Below, in pieces: positions 41,804 to 51,033 of a stretch of 64,000 nt of DNA. The notes below the pieces were generated by a model that was not told the DNA's origin, did not search any database, and saw only the letters and a list, made by a program, of their open reading frames with translations. The stretch comes from Ampullimonas aquatilis (GTDB lineage: Bacteria > Pseudomonadota > Gammaproteobacteria > Burkholderiales > Burkholderiaceae_D), in the NCBI RefSeq assembly GCF_049675895.1, contig NZ_CP183834.1, positions 744,001-808,000 on the forward strand, in the 5' to 3' direction. Position numbers and translations under genes: made by a program. How positions within the stretch are numbered: position 1 is the first letter of the stretch; the number at the start of each line of letters is the position of its first letter.

Positions 41804-42883
41804 ATGCGCATTGCAATTCGTCCCGAATGGCTGCTTACGCCTTCTGACAGCAAGCCCGACAGTAAACCGTTCAGCCTGCCGGTGCTGCTGCAATTGCTCG
41901 CGCTGATTGAAAGCCATGGCAGTATTATCGAAGCCGCGCGTGACATGAATTTGTCCTATCGCAATGCCTGGGGACTTTTACGCGACTTTGATCGTCAGTT
42001 TGGTGCGCCCTTGGTCGTGAAGTCGCGTGGGCAGGGCAGCAAACTGTCGTCACTGGCGGAAAAACTGTTATGGGCCGACAAGCGGATTGCCGCGCGCTTG
42101 TCGCCCACACTGGATAGTCTGGCTTCCGAGCTCGAGGCCGAACTGGAAGGCGTGCTCAGCACTCCACGCCAGGCACTGCGCATCAGCGCCTCACATGGTT
42201 TTGCCGTGGCGGCCTTGGTGGCGGCATTGGGCGAAGCGGGCACGCCAGTTGATCTGGCCTATCGCAACAGCACCGAAGCCGTCGCCGCACTGGCGCGCGG
42301 TGAATGTGACCTGGCTGGTTTTCATGTGCCGGAGGGCGAGTTTGAAGCCGCCAGCATGAAGCAATATCGCAAATGGCTCAAACCCCGCCAGCATGTGCTT
42401 GTGCATCTGGCCAGTCGCGCGCAGGGCTTGTTTGTGGCCGCGGGCAACCCCCATGGCATTGTTGGCGTGGCCGATCTCAAACGGCCTGATTTACGGTTTG
42501 TGAACCGACAAATCGGCTCCGGCACACGCATGCTGCTGGAGCTGTTTTTAGCCCGAGAAAAAATTCGCTTTGACCAGATTCGCGGCTACGACAGCGCCGA
42601 ATATACCCACGCCGCGGTGGCCGCCTATATCGCCAGCGGCATGGCCGACGTTGGCTTTGGTGTTGAACACGCCGCCCGCCGCTTCGGCCTCGACTTCATC
42701 CCCATCGTGCGTGAACGCTACTTTTTTGCCTGCCAGACCCGCCTGCTCAAACAACCCCTGCTGCAAAGTGTGATTACGCTCCTCAAGACCGACCTGCTGC
42801 GACGGCAGATCAACCAGCTGGCCGGTTATGACAGCCAGCACAGTGGTCTGGTGCAAACCTTGAGTGAGGCGTTTGGCGGGTGA
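41804..42883 (+). CDS. fdsR: FdsR-like regulator (ModE/LysR-type HTH with substrate-binding domain)
   Basis: The 359-residue protein has an N-terminal winged HTH of the ModE/LysR type (IEAARDMNLSYRNAWGLLRD, residues about 40-70). A periplasmic-binding-protein-like C-terminal domain follows (PRQALRISASHGFAVAALV, FVNRQIGSGTRMLLELF, GMADVGFGVEHAARRFGLDF). It is divergent from fdsG, as regulators of formate dehydrogenase operons usually are. The ligand may be formate or molybdate-related; the name is given by position and domain type. Confidence 0.75.
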   Translation: MRIAIRPEWLLTPSDSKPDSKPFSLPVLLQLLALIESHGSIIEAARDMNLSYRNAWGLLRDFDRQFGAPLVVKSRGQGSKLSSLAEKLLWADKRIAARLSPTLDSLASELEAELEGVLSTPRQALRISASHGFAVAALVAALGEAGTPVDLAYRNSTEAVAALARGECDLAGFHVPEGEFEAASMKQYRKWLKPRQHVLVHLASRAQGLFVAAGNPHGIVGVADLKRPDLRFVNRQIGSGTRMLLELFLAREKIRFDQIRGYDSAEYTHAAVAAYIASGMADVGFGVEHAARRFGLDFIPIVRERYFFACQTRLLKQPLLQSVITLLKTDLLRRQINQLAGYDSQHSGLVQTLSEAFGG

Positions 42884-43305
42884 GGTTAATGGGATTAAGG
42901 CATCGGACGTCTGGGCCAGCCAATGAGGTAAAAACCGGTCGTGGAGGGGCGTCGGCGCGACGGCTGAAATCCAGTTGAAAAGGTAGTTTTATGGGAGTAT
43001 GAGTTAAAATCATGCTGTTCTAGTGCTAAAAATAATCATCATTTTTTATACACCATAGAAGTATATTTGTGGATGAATCCGATTGTATTTGTTTATAGCT
43101 GTTGATGTTTGATTGCAAGCAGTGGCAAGGTATGCGCCTTTTGCGGTTCTCATCCCATCCAAAGGCAGTGGGTGGGCGCCATTTGGCCTTCTTAAGATAA
43201 TCTCTGATGGTTCGTATCCCTTGATTGCGGCTTCGCGTAAAATCACGTTCTTTTCCAGCCTGTGCTTTGGGCTGCCACGATTGATTTCCCACATTCAGAT
43301 TTCTC
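42884..43305. other. Gene-free gap
   Basis: About 420 bases between the regulator gene and dcd. The short frames here are not convincing, and no repeat, RNA gene or clear terminator was recognised. The dcd promoter should be here. Confidence 0.35.
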
Positions 43306-43875
43306 ATGAGCATCAAATCAGACAAATGGATTCGCCGCATGGCCGAGCAGGAGGGCATGATTGAGCCCTTTGAACCGCAGCAGGTGCGTTACGCGGCCGA
43401 TGGGCACAAGATTGTCAGTTACGGTACGTCGAGCTATGGCTACGATATTCGTTGTGCCAATGAATTCAAGATATTTACCAATATCAACAGCACGATTGTT
43501 GACCCCAAGAATTTTGACGAAAAATCCTTTGTCGATTTTCATGGTGATGTCTGCATCATCCCGCCCAATTCATTTGCACTGGCGCGCACGGTTGAATACT
43601 TTCGCATTCCACGCAGCGTACTGACGGTGTGTCTGGGCAAGAGCACCTATGCGCGTTGCGGCATCATTGTCAATGTGACGCCGTTTGAGCCGGAATGGGA
43701 AGGTTATGTGACGCTGGAGTTTTCCAATACCACGCCACTGCCTGCCAAGATTTACGCCAACGAAGGCGTGGCGCAGGTGCTGTTTTTTGAAAGCGATGAA
43801 ATTTGCGAGACTTCCTATAAGGATCGCGGTGGCAAGTATCAGGGACAGATGGGCGTGACTTTACCCAAGACCTGA
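43306..43875 (+). CDS. dcd: dCTP deaminase
   Basis: The 189-residue protein has the standard length and motifs of the trimeric dUTPase-like fold: YGTSSYGYDIRCANEFKIF, FALARTVEYFRIPR, GKSTYARCGIIVNVTPFEPE (with the catalytic Glu) and GKYQGQMGVTLPK at the end. It converts dCTP to dUTP, feeding thymidylate synthesis. It stands alone with a terminator at 43916. Confidence 0.96.
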   Translation: MSIKSDKWIRRMAEQEGMIEPFEPQQVRYAADGHKIVSYGTSSYGYDIRCANEFKIFTNINSTIVDPKNFDEKSFVDFHGDVCIIPPNSFALARTVEYFRIPRSVLTVCLGKSTYARCGIIVNVTPFEPEWEGYVTLEFSNTTPLPAKIYANEGVAQVLFFESDEICETSYKDRGGKYQGQMGVTLPKT

Positions 43876-43915
43876 TGCTGAAACAAATCGGCTGCAAATT
43901 GAATATGCAGCAAAA

Positions 43916-43942
43916 CAGAAGGGCCGCAATGCGGCCCTTCTG
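43916..43942. terminator. Terminator shared by dcd and the glutaredoxin gene
   Basis: CAGAAGGGCCGC-AAT-GCGGCCCTTCTG, a 12-base perfect stem followed by TTTG on plus and TTTTG on minus, between convergent genes. Confidence 0.8.
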
Positions 43943-43971
43943 TTTGAGGCAAAGCCAGTTGTCAAAGCCAG

Positions 43972-44337
43972 TTAATGTGCAGTGGCGACGCTGGTTTGAC
44001 CTAGCGTTTGTTCCATCCATTGATAATCCAGCCCGGTTTTAACGGCACCCTTGTACACAAAAGTGGGAATGCCCTCACTGGGCAGGTGCTGATAATTTTG
44101 CTCGCACAGGGCACTGGTGTCGGTATTGCATTCAACATAGGCAATATGATGGGTCGTCAGCCATTCCTTGGCGGCTTTGCAATAACCACAGTCGGTGGTG
44201 GTGTAGAGCACCAGATCGGCCTGCGCAATGGTTTGCGCTTCGGCCGAATTGCTGGTCTGACGTACGGCGGCAATATCCTGTTCATGGTGCATATAGGCAC
44301 CAATCAAAATCATAATGGCGATAACAAATTTCAGCAT
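43972..44337 (-). CDS. Membrane-anchored glutaredoxin-like protein
   Basis: The 121-residue protein has an N-terminal hydrophobic segment (LKFVIAIMILIGAYM) as anchor or signal. A glutaredoxin/thioredoxin-fold domain follows with the dithiol motif TTTDCGYCKAAKEWL and the cis-Pro region EGIPTFVY. It would reduce or exchange disulfides on the outer face of the membrane. AAGGAAG precedes the start. It lies 76 bases after the multicopper oxidase gene on the same strand and may be part of that copper group. Confidence 0.82.
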   Translation of the reverse strand: MLKFVIAIMILIGAYMHHEQDIAAVRQTSNSAEAQTIAQADLVLYTTTDCGYCKAAKEWLTTHHIAYVECNTDTSALCEQNYQHLPSEGIPTFVYKGAVKTGLDYQWMEQTLGQTSVATAH

Positions 44338-44413
44338 GACAACTTCCTTCTTAATATAGGAATCATTGTCATGCCCTAAAAGCCTGCATCAACAGGAACT
44401 GCGCCACATTTTC

Positions 44414-45829
44414 TTAATGCTGATGATGTCCACCGCGCTTAAGCTGCAAGACATTGTCAACTGTGCCACTTTGTTCCGCTTTGCCATGACCTTGTGAGTT
44501 GGTTGCAGACATCTCGCTACCTTTGGCCTGGGTGATCGGTGGCATCGGCCCTTCCCAAATGCGTGCCTGGCTTTGCCTGGGTTGGACATACCAGCCCGGA
44601 TCACGATAATCGTCGCGTGCCAGACCTTCACGTACCTTGATGACATTAAACATGCCGCCCATTTCCAGCGAACCATACGGGCCCGTGCCAGTCATCATCG
44701 GCAAGGTGTTTTCAGGCAACGGCATGCTCATGGCACTCATGTCGGCCATGCCCTTATCGCCCATGACCATATAGTCGGGCACGAGCTGGGTAATTTTTTC
44801 GGCCACGGCACGATGATCCACGCCAATCATATTGGGAATGCTATGCGCCATGGCGTTCATGGTGTGGTGCGATTTATGGCAATGAATCGCCCAGTCACCC
44901 GGCTCATTGGCGACAAACTCCAGGGCACGCATCTGCCCAACGGCAATATCGGTGGTCACTTCGGGCCAGCGCGCTGAAGGCGGTATCCAGCCACCGTCGG
45001 TGCCGGTCACTTCAAACTCGTGTCCATGCATGTGAATGGGATGATTGGTCATCGTGAGGTTGCCAATCCGGATCCGCACGCGGTCATCCTTGCGCACGAC
45101 CAAGGGATCAAGACCAGGAAAGGCACGACTATTCCAGGTCCAGATATTGAAGTCGAGCATGGTATTGATGCGCGGCGTAAAACTGCCCGGATCAATATCG
45201 TAGGCATTCAGTAAAAAGGCAAAATCCCGGTCTACCGCGTGTTGGCGGATGTCCTTGGGATGGGTGATCCACAAGCCCATCATGCCCATGGCCATCTGCG
45301 TCATTTCATCGGCATGCGGGTGATACATGAACGTGCCGGCACGTTTGGCAATAAACTCGTACACAAAGGTCTGGCCGGGCTGGATGGGGGGTTGCGTCAG
45401 GCCGCTCACACCATCCATGCCATTGGGCAAACGTTGGCCGTGCCAGTGCATGCTGGTATGTTCGGGGAGCTTGTTGGTCACAAAAATGCGCACCTGATCA
45501 CCTTCTACCACCTCAATGGTGGGGCCGGGACTCTGACCGTTATAGCCCCATAAATTGGCCATCATGCCCGGTGCAATTTCGCGCACCACGGGCTCGGCCA
45601 CCAGATGAAACTCCTTGACGTTGTTTTTCATGCGCCAGGGCAAGGACCAGCCATTGAGCGTGACCACCGGATGAAACGGTCGGCCGGTATTGGGCGTGGG
45701 TGGTACTTGGGTGGCTGCGGCTGGATTGCTGGCTGCTTCAGGAAGCATCGCAGCATGAGCGCGGCTGACCAATGCCGCGCCTAGTAAGGAGCCAGCAGAT
45801 TGCGCTAAAAAATGACGACGCGAACTCAT
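44414..45829 (-). CDS. Tat-exported multicopper oxidase (CopA/PcoA-like)
   Basis: The 471-residue protein has a twin-arginine signal (SSRRHFLAQSAGSLLGAALV). The copper motifs are HWHGQRLPNGMDG and YHPHADEM in the first domain and HPIHMHGHEFEV and HCHKSHHTMNAM in the last, giving the type 1 and trinuclear sites. The C-terminal part ends in a short His-rich tail (GGHHQH). Met- and Asp-containing stretches (MADMSAMSMPLPENTLPMM) suggest extra copper binding. It should oxidise Cu(I) or a phenolic compound in the periplasm. Its start overlaps the upstream TolC-like gene by 4 bases. Confidence 0.9.
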   Translation of the reverse strand: MSSRRHFLAQSAGSLLGAALVSRAHAAMLPEAASNPAAATQVPPTPNTGRPFHPVVTLNGWSLPWRMKNNVKEFHLVAEPVVREIAPGMMANLWGYNGQSPGPTIEVVEGDQVRIFVTNKLPEHTSMHWHGQRLPNGMDGVSGLTQPPIQPGQTFVYEFIAKRAGTFMYHPHADEMTQMAMGMMGLWITHPKDIRQHAVDRDFAFLLNAYDIDPGSFTPRINTMLDFNIWTWNSRAFPGLDPLVVRKDDRVRIRIGNLTMTNHPIHMHGHEFEVTGTDGGWIPPSARWPEVTTDIAVGQMRALEFVANEPGDWAIHCHKSHHTMNAMAHSIPNMIGVDHRAVAEKITQLVPDYMVMGDKGMADMSAMSMPLPENTLPMMTGTGPYGSLEMGGMFNVIKVREGLARDDYRDPGWYVQPRQSQARIWEGPMPPITQAKGSEMSATNSQGHGKAEQSGTVDNVLQLKRGGHHQH

Positions 45830-47298
45830 GGTTGTGCTCCTCGTGGTGTGGCGTGTGGTACTTCTGGTTGTGCTGCTTCGGGAACTGAAGGCCTAGGAGC
45901 GGTGACGGCTGCATTGGCAGTGCTGGGCAGCTTGCCACCGAGCGCCTGTTGCAGATCAGCCTCGGCCAGCCAATAGCCTTTTAATGCATCCAGATAAGCC
46001 GTGGTGCTATTGATTTGCTCACGCGCATCGGCCAGCAGTTCAAACACGCTGATCAGCATGCCGTTGTAGCGCAGCAGGTTTTCATCGGCAATCTGTTTGC
46101 GCAGCGGCACCACGGTGTCGCGATAATGTTTGGCCAGTGCGTATTGACCTTGATAGAGCTGATAACTCTCGCGCACCTCCGATTGTGCCCGCAAGGCCGT
46201 ATCGGCAAGCTGATGCAGTGATTGCATATAGCGGCCTTCGGCACGCGCCACTCGTGCACCACCCCAATCAAAGAGGGGGACTTCAAGACGAATTTCATAG
46301 CCCTTTTCTGCGGCCCGGTTGGTTTCACTATTGCGCACATAACCCAGCTCCAGCACATTGATGAGCCGGGTTGCTTTGGTTAATCCCAACGCCCGCACCA
46401 AGCCTTCACGTTCTTTTTGGGCAGCCTGAATATCGAGCCGCTGTTGCATGGCCAGTTGTTCAAGATCGTCGGCCAGCAAGGCCTGCTCCGGTAAGTCAGG
46501 TAAACGCTCGGGAAGGGTGTAGTGACTTTGCGCACTGTTGAGCCCCAGCAGCCGCGCCAGTTTTTCACGGCTGCTGATGGCATTCGCCTGGCTGCGGGTG
46601 ATCAGCACATTGGCTTCGGCCAGAAAACTTTCTTCACGCAACTGGTCACGCTTGCTCCAGTTGCCCACCTTGGTCATATTGCGCGCCAGTTCGGTACTGG
46701 CTTCCACAGCGCTACCAACCTGCTTGGTATAGAGCACAGTTTGTTCCGCAGCCACGGCTTCAAACCAGGCTTTGCGCGTGGCTGCGGCAACTTGCAGCGC
46801 TTCCTGACTGACCAGCAGTTTGACCTGTTCAAAACGTTGCTGCTCGATTTTGCTGGCCAAGGGCGTGACCAGAAAATTGATCAGATTGAGCGAAAAGGTG
46901 CGATCAATCAGCAACTCATCGGCACGGCGAGTGCGCGAAAAACTCAAGCCGGGATTGGCCAGTCGAGTCGCTTGCACCCAATCTGCTTCGGCAATGCCAA
47001 CCTGGGCATAGATGGCTTGCAGGCCACGGTTATTGGTCAGCGCTATTTGCAGCGCATGATCCAGCGTCAAAGGGCTGGTCAGCAATTGGTTGACCTGCTC
47101 GGTCAGTGTCTGTTGCTCGTTGTCGGAGCGGATGAACTGGATGGGCTGGGCAAGTCGATCCTGGGTGAGGCGATTGATCACCGCATTGCCGCCATCCGAC
47201 GACAAGCTGGCGCAGCCTGACAGCAGTACACCAGCCATCAACGCGGGCCATGCTTGCCGTGATTGGGCAAGCATGGACAGGTAAGAGTAAGAGGTCAA
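45826..47298 (-). CDS. TolC-family outer-membrane lipoprotein
   Basis: The 490-residue protein has a lipobox (MAGVLLSGCAS). A later in-frame ATG eight codons on would also give a signal peptide. Two OEP repeats typical of TolC/CusC-type trench proteins follow, with long helices (for example LQVAAATRKAWFEAVAAEQT). It is the outer-membrane channel of a tripartite efflux system, but no adjacent membrane-fusion or pump gene is seen. Pairing with a multicopper oxidase gene through a 4-base overlap points to copper tolerance. A small Cys/His-rich protein gene precedes it. Confidence 0.87.
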   Translation of the reverse strand: MTSYSYLSMLAQSRQAWPALMAGVLLSGCASLSSDGGNAVINRLTQDRLAQPIQFIRSDNEQQTLTEQVNQLLTSPLTLDHALQIALTNNRGLQAIYAQVGIAEADWVQATRLANPGLSFSRTRRADELLIDRTFSLNLINFLVTPLASKIEQQRFEQVKLLVSQEALQVAAATRKAWFEAVAAEQTVLYTKQVGSAVEASTELARNMTKVGNWSKRDQLREESFLAEANVLITRSQANAISSREKLARLLGLNSAQSHYTLPERLPDLPEQALLADDLEQLAMQQRLDIQAAQKEREGLVRALGLTKATRLINVLELGYVRNSETNRAAEKGYEIRLEVPLFDWGGARVARAEGRYMQSLHQLADTALRAQSEVRESYQLYQGQYALAKHYRDTVVPLRKQIADENLLRYNGMLISVFELLADAREQINSTTAYLDALKGYWLAEADLQQALGGKLPSTANAAVTAPRPSVPEAAQPEVPHATPRGAQP

Positions 47299-47412
47299 TT
47301 GGCAATCCTCGTTGGGTTAAAACAGGGTGTGGTGATACGTGGCGGATAAGCCGATCGCATCATTGAACAGCGCTGCCGAACCCGCAAGGCAAGTTGGGCG
47401 AATGCTGCAATA

Positions 47413-47802
47413 TTAACCGTGCAGGCGCGTGGTGAAGCGAGGCGGGCGATCAGGAAAGTCCGGCACATGATCAGGCCGGCTGGGTGTTGCATAAGGCTGC
47501 AGGGCAGGGTGAGCCATTTGCAGCATGGTGAGGTTGAGTGCGCTTGGCATCATCGCCATGCCCATGTGACAAGCTGCACAAAGACTGCAACTGTGCGTGT
47601 TTGCTGGGTTGTCATGGTTTCCCTGCACATGGCAGGGCAGGTGGGGCATGCTTGCTGTTGATTCGAGCAGTGTCTCCGCTGGCTGAATGCTTGGCCTTGC
47701 TACGTCCTGTTGGCACAAGCCAATACCCACTGCCGCGATGCCTTGTAGAGGAATGACGAGCAACAAATACATCAGCAAACAGATTTTAAGCAGTTTGATC
47801 AT
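47413..47802 (-). CDS. Small exported Cys/His/Met-rich protein
   Basis: The 129-residue protein has a signal peptide (LLKICLLMYLLLVIPLQGIA). A central segment contains HSCSLCAACHMGMAMM, with nearby His and Met residues, and the tail is Pro-rich (HVPDFPDRPPRFTTRLHG). It resembles the loose DUF2946-like group of small exported proteins found ahead of copper-tolerance genes. The metal-binding role is inferred from composition and from its position upstream of the TolC-like and multicopper oxidase genes on the same strand. Confidence 0.6.
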   Translation of the reverse strand: MIKLLKICLLMYLLLVIPLQGIAAVGIGLCQQDVARPSIQPAETLLESTASMPHLPCHVQGNHDNPANTHSCSLCAACHMGMAMMPSALNLTMLQMAHPALQPYATPSRPDHVPDFPDRPPRFTTRLHG

Positions 47803-47873
47803 GGCAAAAGTCTAGCATGTGCCAGCGTGGTTGATTTGCTCAGGCGCAAACCTGCATGTTGCTTGCATCAAAT

Positions 47874-47907
47874 CTGCGATTGATAGGATGAAAAATGGCA
47901 ATCGCAG
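47874..47907. promoter_or_regulatory. Inverted repeat CTGCGATTG-N16-CAATCGCAG in the gap before the copper genes
   Basis: Perfect 9-base arms 16 bases apart, about 70-105 bases upstream of the small Cys/His-rich gene (minus strand). It is a possible regulator-binding site for the copper operon. The rest of the 436-base gap (47803-48238) contains no gene that can be recognised. Confidence 0.45.
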
Positions 47908-48238
47908 TTTGTGCGACCCAAGGTGGATGTCCTTGTGATTATCGTGATCTATCGGAGATTGCCTATGTAACTTGTCATGAGCACTTTTAAATATTGCTGT
48001 ATAAGTAAGTAACTCGATTGATTCAGCCTAATTGCATGAAAATCGGACGCAGTTGAAAACCCAGCTGTAAAAAGTATGATGCCGGTAAATCGATTGGGAT
48101 TGGCTTGTTTTTTTAATCTCAGGTTGTTGCCCGTATTTGTCGGCCAAGTCTGACATTAATTTATATGCCCGCCTGATTGGGTTGCTATCGTGGCTACCAT
48201 AAAGTGGCTGCAGTACCCTTATTTTTCAGGATCACAAT

Positions 48239-49174
48239 ATGCCCATCAAATTTGCTATCGAGTGTGCTCTGGAGTATGAGCTCCTTGGCCCCTGTGAATT
48301 CATTTTCTGTCTACAAATTCCAGAAACACCCCATCAGACCATCCTTTCAGAAAATCTGATCGTTGATGGCGCACAGATTGTTGGTGAATATAAAGAGCCA
48401 ACCTTGGGTAATCGCCTATTGCGTGTTTCAGGTCTACCGGGCGTTCTCAAACTCGATTACACGGCCAACATTGTTTTGTCGCATCAACAAGCTGATCCTA
48501 ACCGTCTTATGGAACATGCGGTGAAAGATTTACCGGTTGAAGTCTTGTCCTATCTTTTGCCCAGCCGTTATTGTCAGTCGGATCAGCTGCTCAACTTTGC
48601 CATCCAGGAGTTTGGCCATTTGAGTCCGGGTTATTTGCGGGTGCAGTCAGTGTGCAATTGGGTTCATCAATATGTTCGGTTTATTCCTGGTACGACCCAA
48701 TCGAGTACTTCGGCGCTTGAAATTCTCTCCAATCGTACCGGTGTTTGCCGCGATTTTACGCACCTCACCATTGCCTTGCTGCGTGCCTTGAGTATTCCGG
48801 CCCGTTTTGTGGCCGGTTATGACTATGGTGCTGATCCTTCTTTGGGGCCGACCGATTTTCATGCCTATGTGGAGGCTTATATCGAAAATCGCTGGTATAT
48901 CTTTGACCCCAGTGGCCTTTGCCCGCGGCCCGGTCTGGTGCGTATAGCCACGGGTCGAGATGCGGCCGATTGCGCATTTGCCACGACCTATGGCGTTGCC
49001 CAATACAAGAATATGCTGATCAATATTCAGCCTTATGACATGAAAGGTGAGGCATTTGAGATTGAAGATAATCTCAATATGGCGCTTTCCACCGCAGGGC
49101 GTGATAACAACCCTGAATGGCTGCCATATCTGCCCGCAATGAAAGCCATTGATCACTCGGTATTAACTCAGTGA
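48239..49174 (+). CDS. Transglutaminase-like cysteine peptidase-fold protein
   Basis: The 311-residue protein has no signal peptide. The N-terminal domain is beta-rich (about 1-130). The C-terminal transglutaminase-like domain has the Cys/His/Asp triad in LSNRTGVCRDFTHL, PTDFHAYVEAYI and YIFDPSGLCPRP. Proteins of this layout are often cytoplasmic and encoded alone or with alpha-E/circularly permuted ATP-grasp genes; those are not in the window. Reaction (peptidase or amide transfer) is unknown. Confidence 0.85.
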   Translation: MPIKFAIECALEYELLGPCEFIFCLQIPETPHQTILSENLIVDGAQIVGEYKEPTLGNRLLRVSGLPGVLKLDYTANIVLSHQQADPNRLMEHAVKDLPVEVLSYLLPSRYCQSDQLLNFAIQEFGHLSPGYLRVQSVCNWVHQYVRFIPGTTQSSTSALEILSNRTGVCRDFTHLTIALLRALSIPARFVAGYDYGADPSLGPTDFHAYVEAYIENRWYIFDPSGLCPRPGLVRIATGRDAADCAFATTYGVAQYKNMLINIQPYDMKGEAFEIEDNLNMALSTAGRDNNPEWLPYLPAMKAIDHSVLTQ

Positions 49175-49243
49175 GCAGATTGATGCTGTGATTGCCCAAT
49201 GCCTTGACAAAAGGGATGTATTTAGTCACAATGGCGAGCTTTT

Positions 49244-49320
<77 letters not shown>

Positions 49321-49329
49321 AAACATCAA

Positions 49330-49356
49330 AGCCCGATCTTTTGATCGGGCTTTTTT
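49330..49356 (+). terminator. Terminator of the tRNA gene
   Basis: AGCCCGATC-TTTT-GATCGGGC followed by six or more T, 10 bases after the CCA end. Confidence 0.85.
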
Positions 49357-49411
49357 ATTACCAAAAACGATTTTTGCATCATTTTTACCTTTCGACGACG
49401 AGTCCTTCGCA

Positions 49412-49450
49412 TGCGTTGAAATCATCGATTTCAAGCATACTATGAGTATG
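49412..49450. repeat. Two adjacent inverted repeats after the tRNA
   Basis: TTGAAATC-ATC-GATTTCAA (49416-49434), extendable on both sides with ATGC/GCAT around one bulged base, is followed directly by CATACT-ATG-AGTATG (49436-49450). They lie in the gene-free stretch 49357-49821. Purpose unknown; operator or small hairpin RNA are possible. Confidence 0.5.
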
Positions 49451-49821
49451 TATACTTAAATATCACCGTATTAAGTGCTAAAAATAAGATTCAATATTTT
49501 TACTATTGGGTAGTATTTCTTTGCTTCAGCGTTTTTGTTTAAGTGGTTCATGTTGTTATGAGCATCGGCTTATGTTCTGCCTAGTTAATGTGCTCGATGA
49601 CTGTTTCAACCTTGTGTCATTAAAATGACGGTACAGTTTTGTCATAATTAAGTCACAAACAACTCGTATCCTGCCCGATCGTTGATAGTTGTGCTGTTTG
49701 TCTTCCATTCCTGCGTGTTGCGGTACATCGCGCTGGCCGATTGCCCATCGGCGCTTAGGTGCCGGGCTTCTTCTTAAAAACGATACTGATGAATTCAAAC
49801 TTTTCTTTTTGCAAGGCGCAG

Positions 49822-50979
49822 ATGGTGATGCCGCAATTCAAAAAAAGCGTGAGAACGCTGACAATCTTAGCTGCCGTGATGATGATCGGAGTGACATTGC
49901 CAGTGGTGGCTGATGAAGTGAGTGATATCGGGCAGTTACTGAAAGCGGGTAAGCTGGATCAGGCTGCACAAAAAGTGGATGCTGTACTGGCCGCCAAACC
50001 GCGCGATGCGCAGATGCGCTTTCTGAAGGGTATTATTCTGACGGAGCAAAAGCATCCGTCTGAAGCCATCGGGATTTTTCAGAAATTGACCGAAGATTTT
50101 CCCGATTTGCCCGAACCCTATAATAATCTGGCGGTGCTTTATGCTGGCCAGGGTCAATATGACAAGGCGCGTGGTGCGCTCGAAGCGGCGATCAGAACCA
50201 ATCCAAGTTATTCCACCGCGCATGAAAATCTGGGTGATATTTATGCCAAGCTGGCGAGCCAGGCCTACGACAAGGCTTTGCAACTGGATTCCAATAATTC
50301 AGTAGCCCAGACCAAGCTGGTGATGATTCGCGATATGATCAATGGCGGACGTAGTCGCAGCCAAGAGGGTGGTGTGACCACGGTGGCTGCCAATTCGTCG
50401 GCAACGTCGAATCCGATTGCGAAGCCTGCGCCGCAGGTGGTCAGCAAGGCTCAGCCTGTAACGCCTGCGCCAACAGTGGTTGCGGCGGCTTCAGCACCGA
50501 CACCTGTTCCTGCGCCTAAGGTTGAGGTCAAGTCTGAACCTGTGGCCGTATCGGCACCGGTCAAGGTTGATGTCAAACCCGAGCCAAAAGTTGAGATTAA
50601 GCCGGAAGCCAAACCAGAATCCAAGTCAGTGGTTGCTGCTGAAAACGACGAGATTGTGGCTGCGGTGATGAACTGGGCCAAAGCCTGGAGCCAGAAAGAT
50701 CTGGAGCATTACTTTGCTGCGTATGGCAGCGAGTTTCAGGCACCAAATGGCCAGTCCCGCAAAGCCTGGGAGGCTGATCGTAAAGAGCGCATTATGGGCA
50801 AGGGCCGTATCAATGTGCGAGTTGAGCAGCCTGTGATCAAGCAAGATGGCAGTACTGCCACAGTGCGATTTCGCCAGCTGTATGATTCCGATCGCCTCAA
50901 ATCAGACAATACCAAGACCCTCGTCATGACAAAAGTCGCAGGAAATTGGGTGATTAAACAGGAACGTTCAGGCAATTGA
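49822..50979 (+). CDS. Exported TPR protein with NTF2-like C-terminal domain
   Basis: About 385 residues. ATG at 49822 preferred because AAGG lies 6 bases before it and a signal peptide follows (VRTLTILAAVMMIGVTLPVVA); starts at 49759 and 49789 are also in frame. TPR-like helices occupy about residues 30-190 (LPEPYNNLAVLYAGQGQYDK, NPSYSTAHENLGDIYAKL). A long Pro/Val/Lys linker of repeating KVEVKPEP character follows. The final 110 residues are an NTF2/SnoaL-like domain (ENDEIVAAVMNWAKAWSQKD). A similar domain ends the next gene product, an L,D-transpeptidase, 54 bases downstream. Likely a periplasmic scaffold for that enzyme. Confidence 0.8.
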   Translation: MVMPQFKKSVRTLTILAAVMMIGVTLPVVADEVSDIGQLLKAGKLDQAAQKVDAVLAAKPRDAQMRFLKGIILTEQKHPSEAIGIFQKLTEDFPDLPEPYNNLAVLYAGQGQYDKARGALEAAIRTNPSYSTAHENLGDIYAKLASQAYDKALQLDSNNSVAQTKLVMIRDMINGGRSRSQEGGVTTVAANSSATSNPIAKPAPQVVSKAQPVTPAPTVVAAASAPTPVPAPKVEVKSEPVAVSAPVKVDVKPEPKVEIKPEAKPESKSVVAAENDEIVAAVMNWAKAWSQKDLEHYFAAYGSEFQAPNGQSRKAWEADRKERIMGKGRINVRVEQPVIKQDGSTATVRFRQLYDSDRLKSDNTKTLVMTKVAGNWVIKQERSGN

Positions 50980-51033
50980 CGCCAGGTTTTATATAATCCG
51001 TCTTCTACTCCTGATTTAAATAGGTAACGACGG

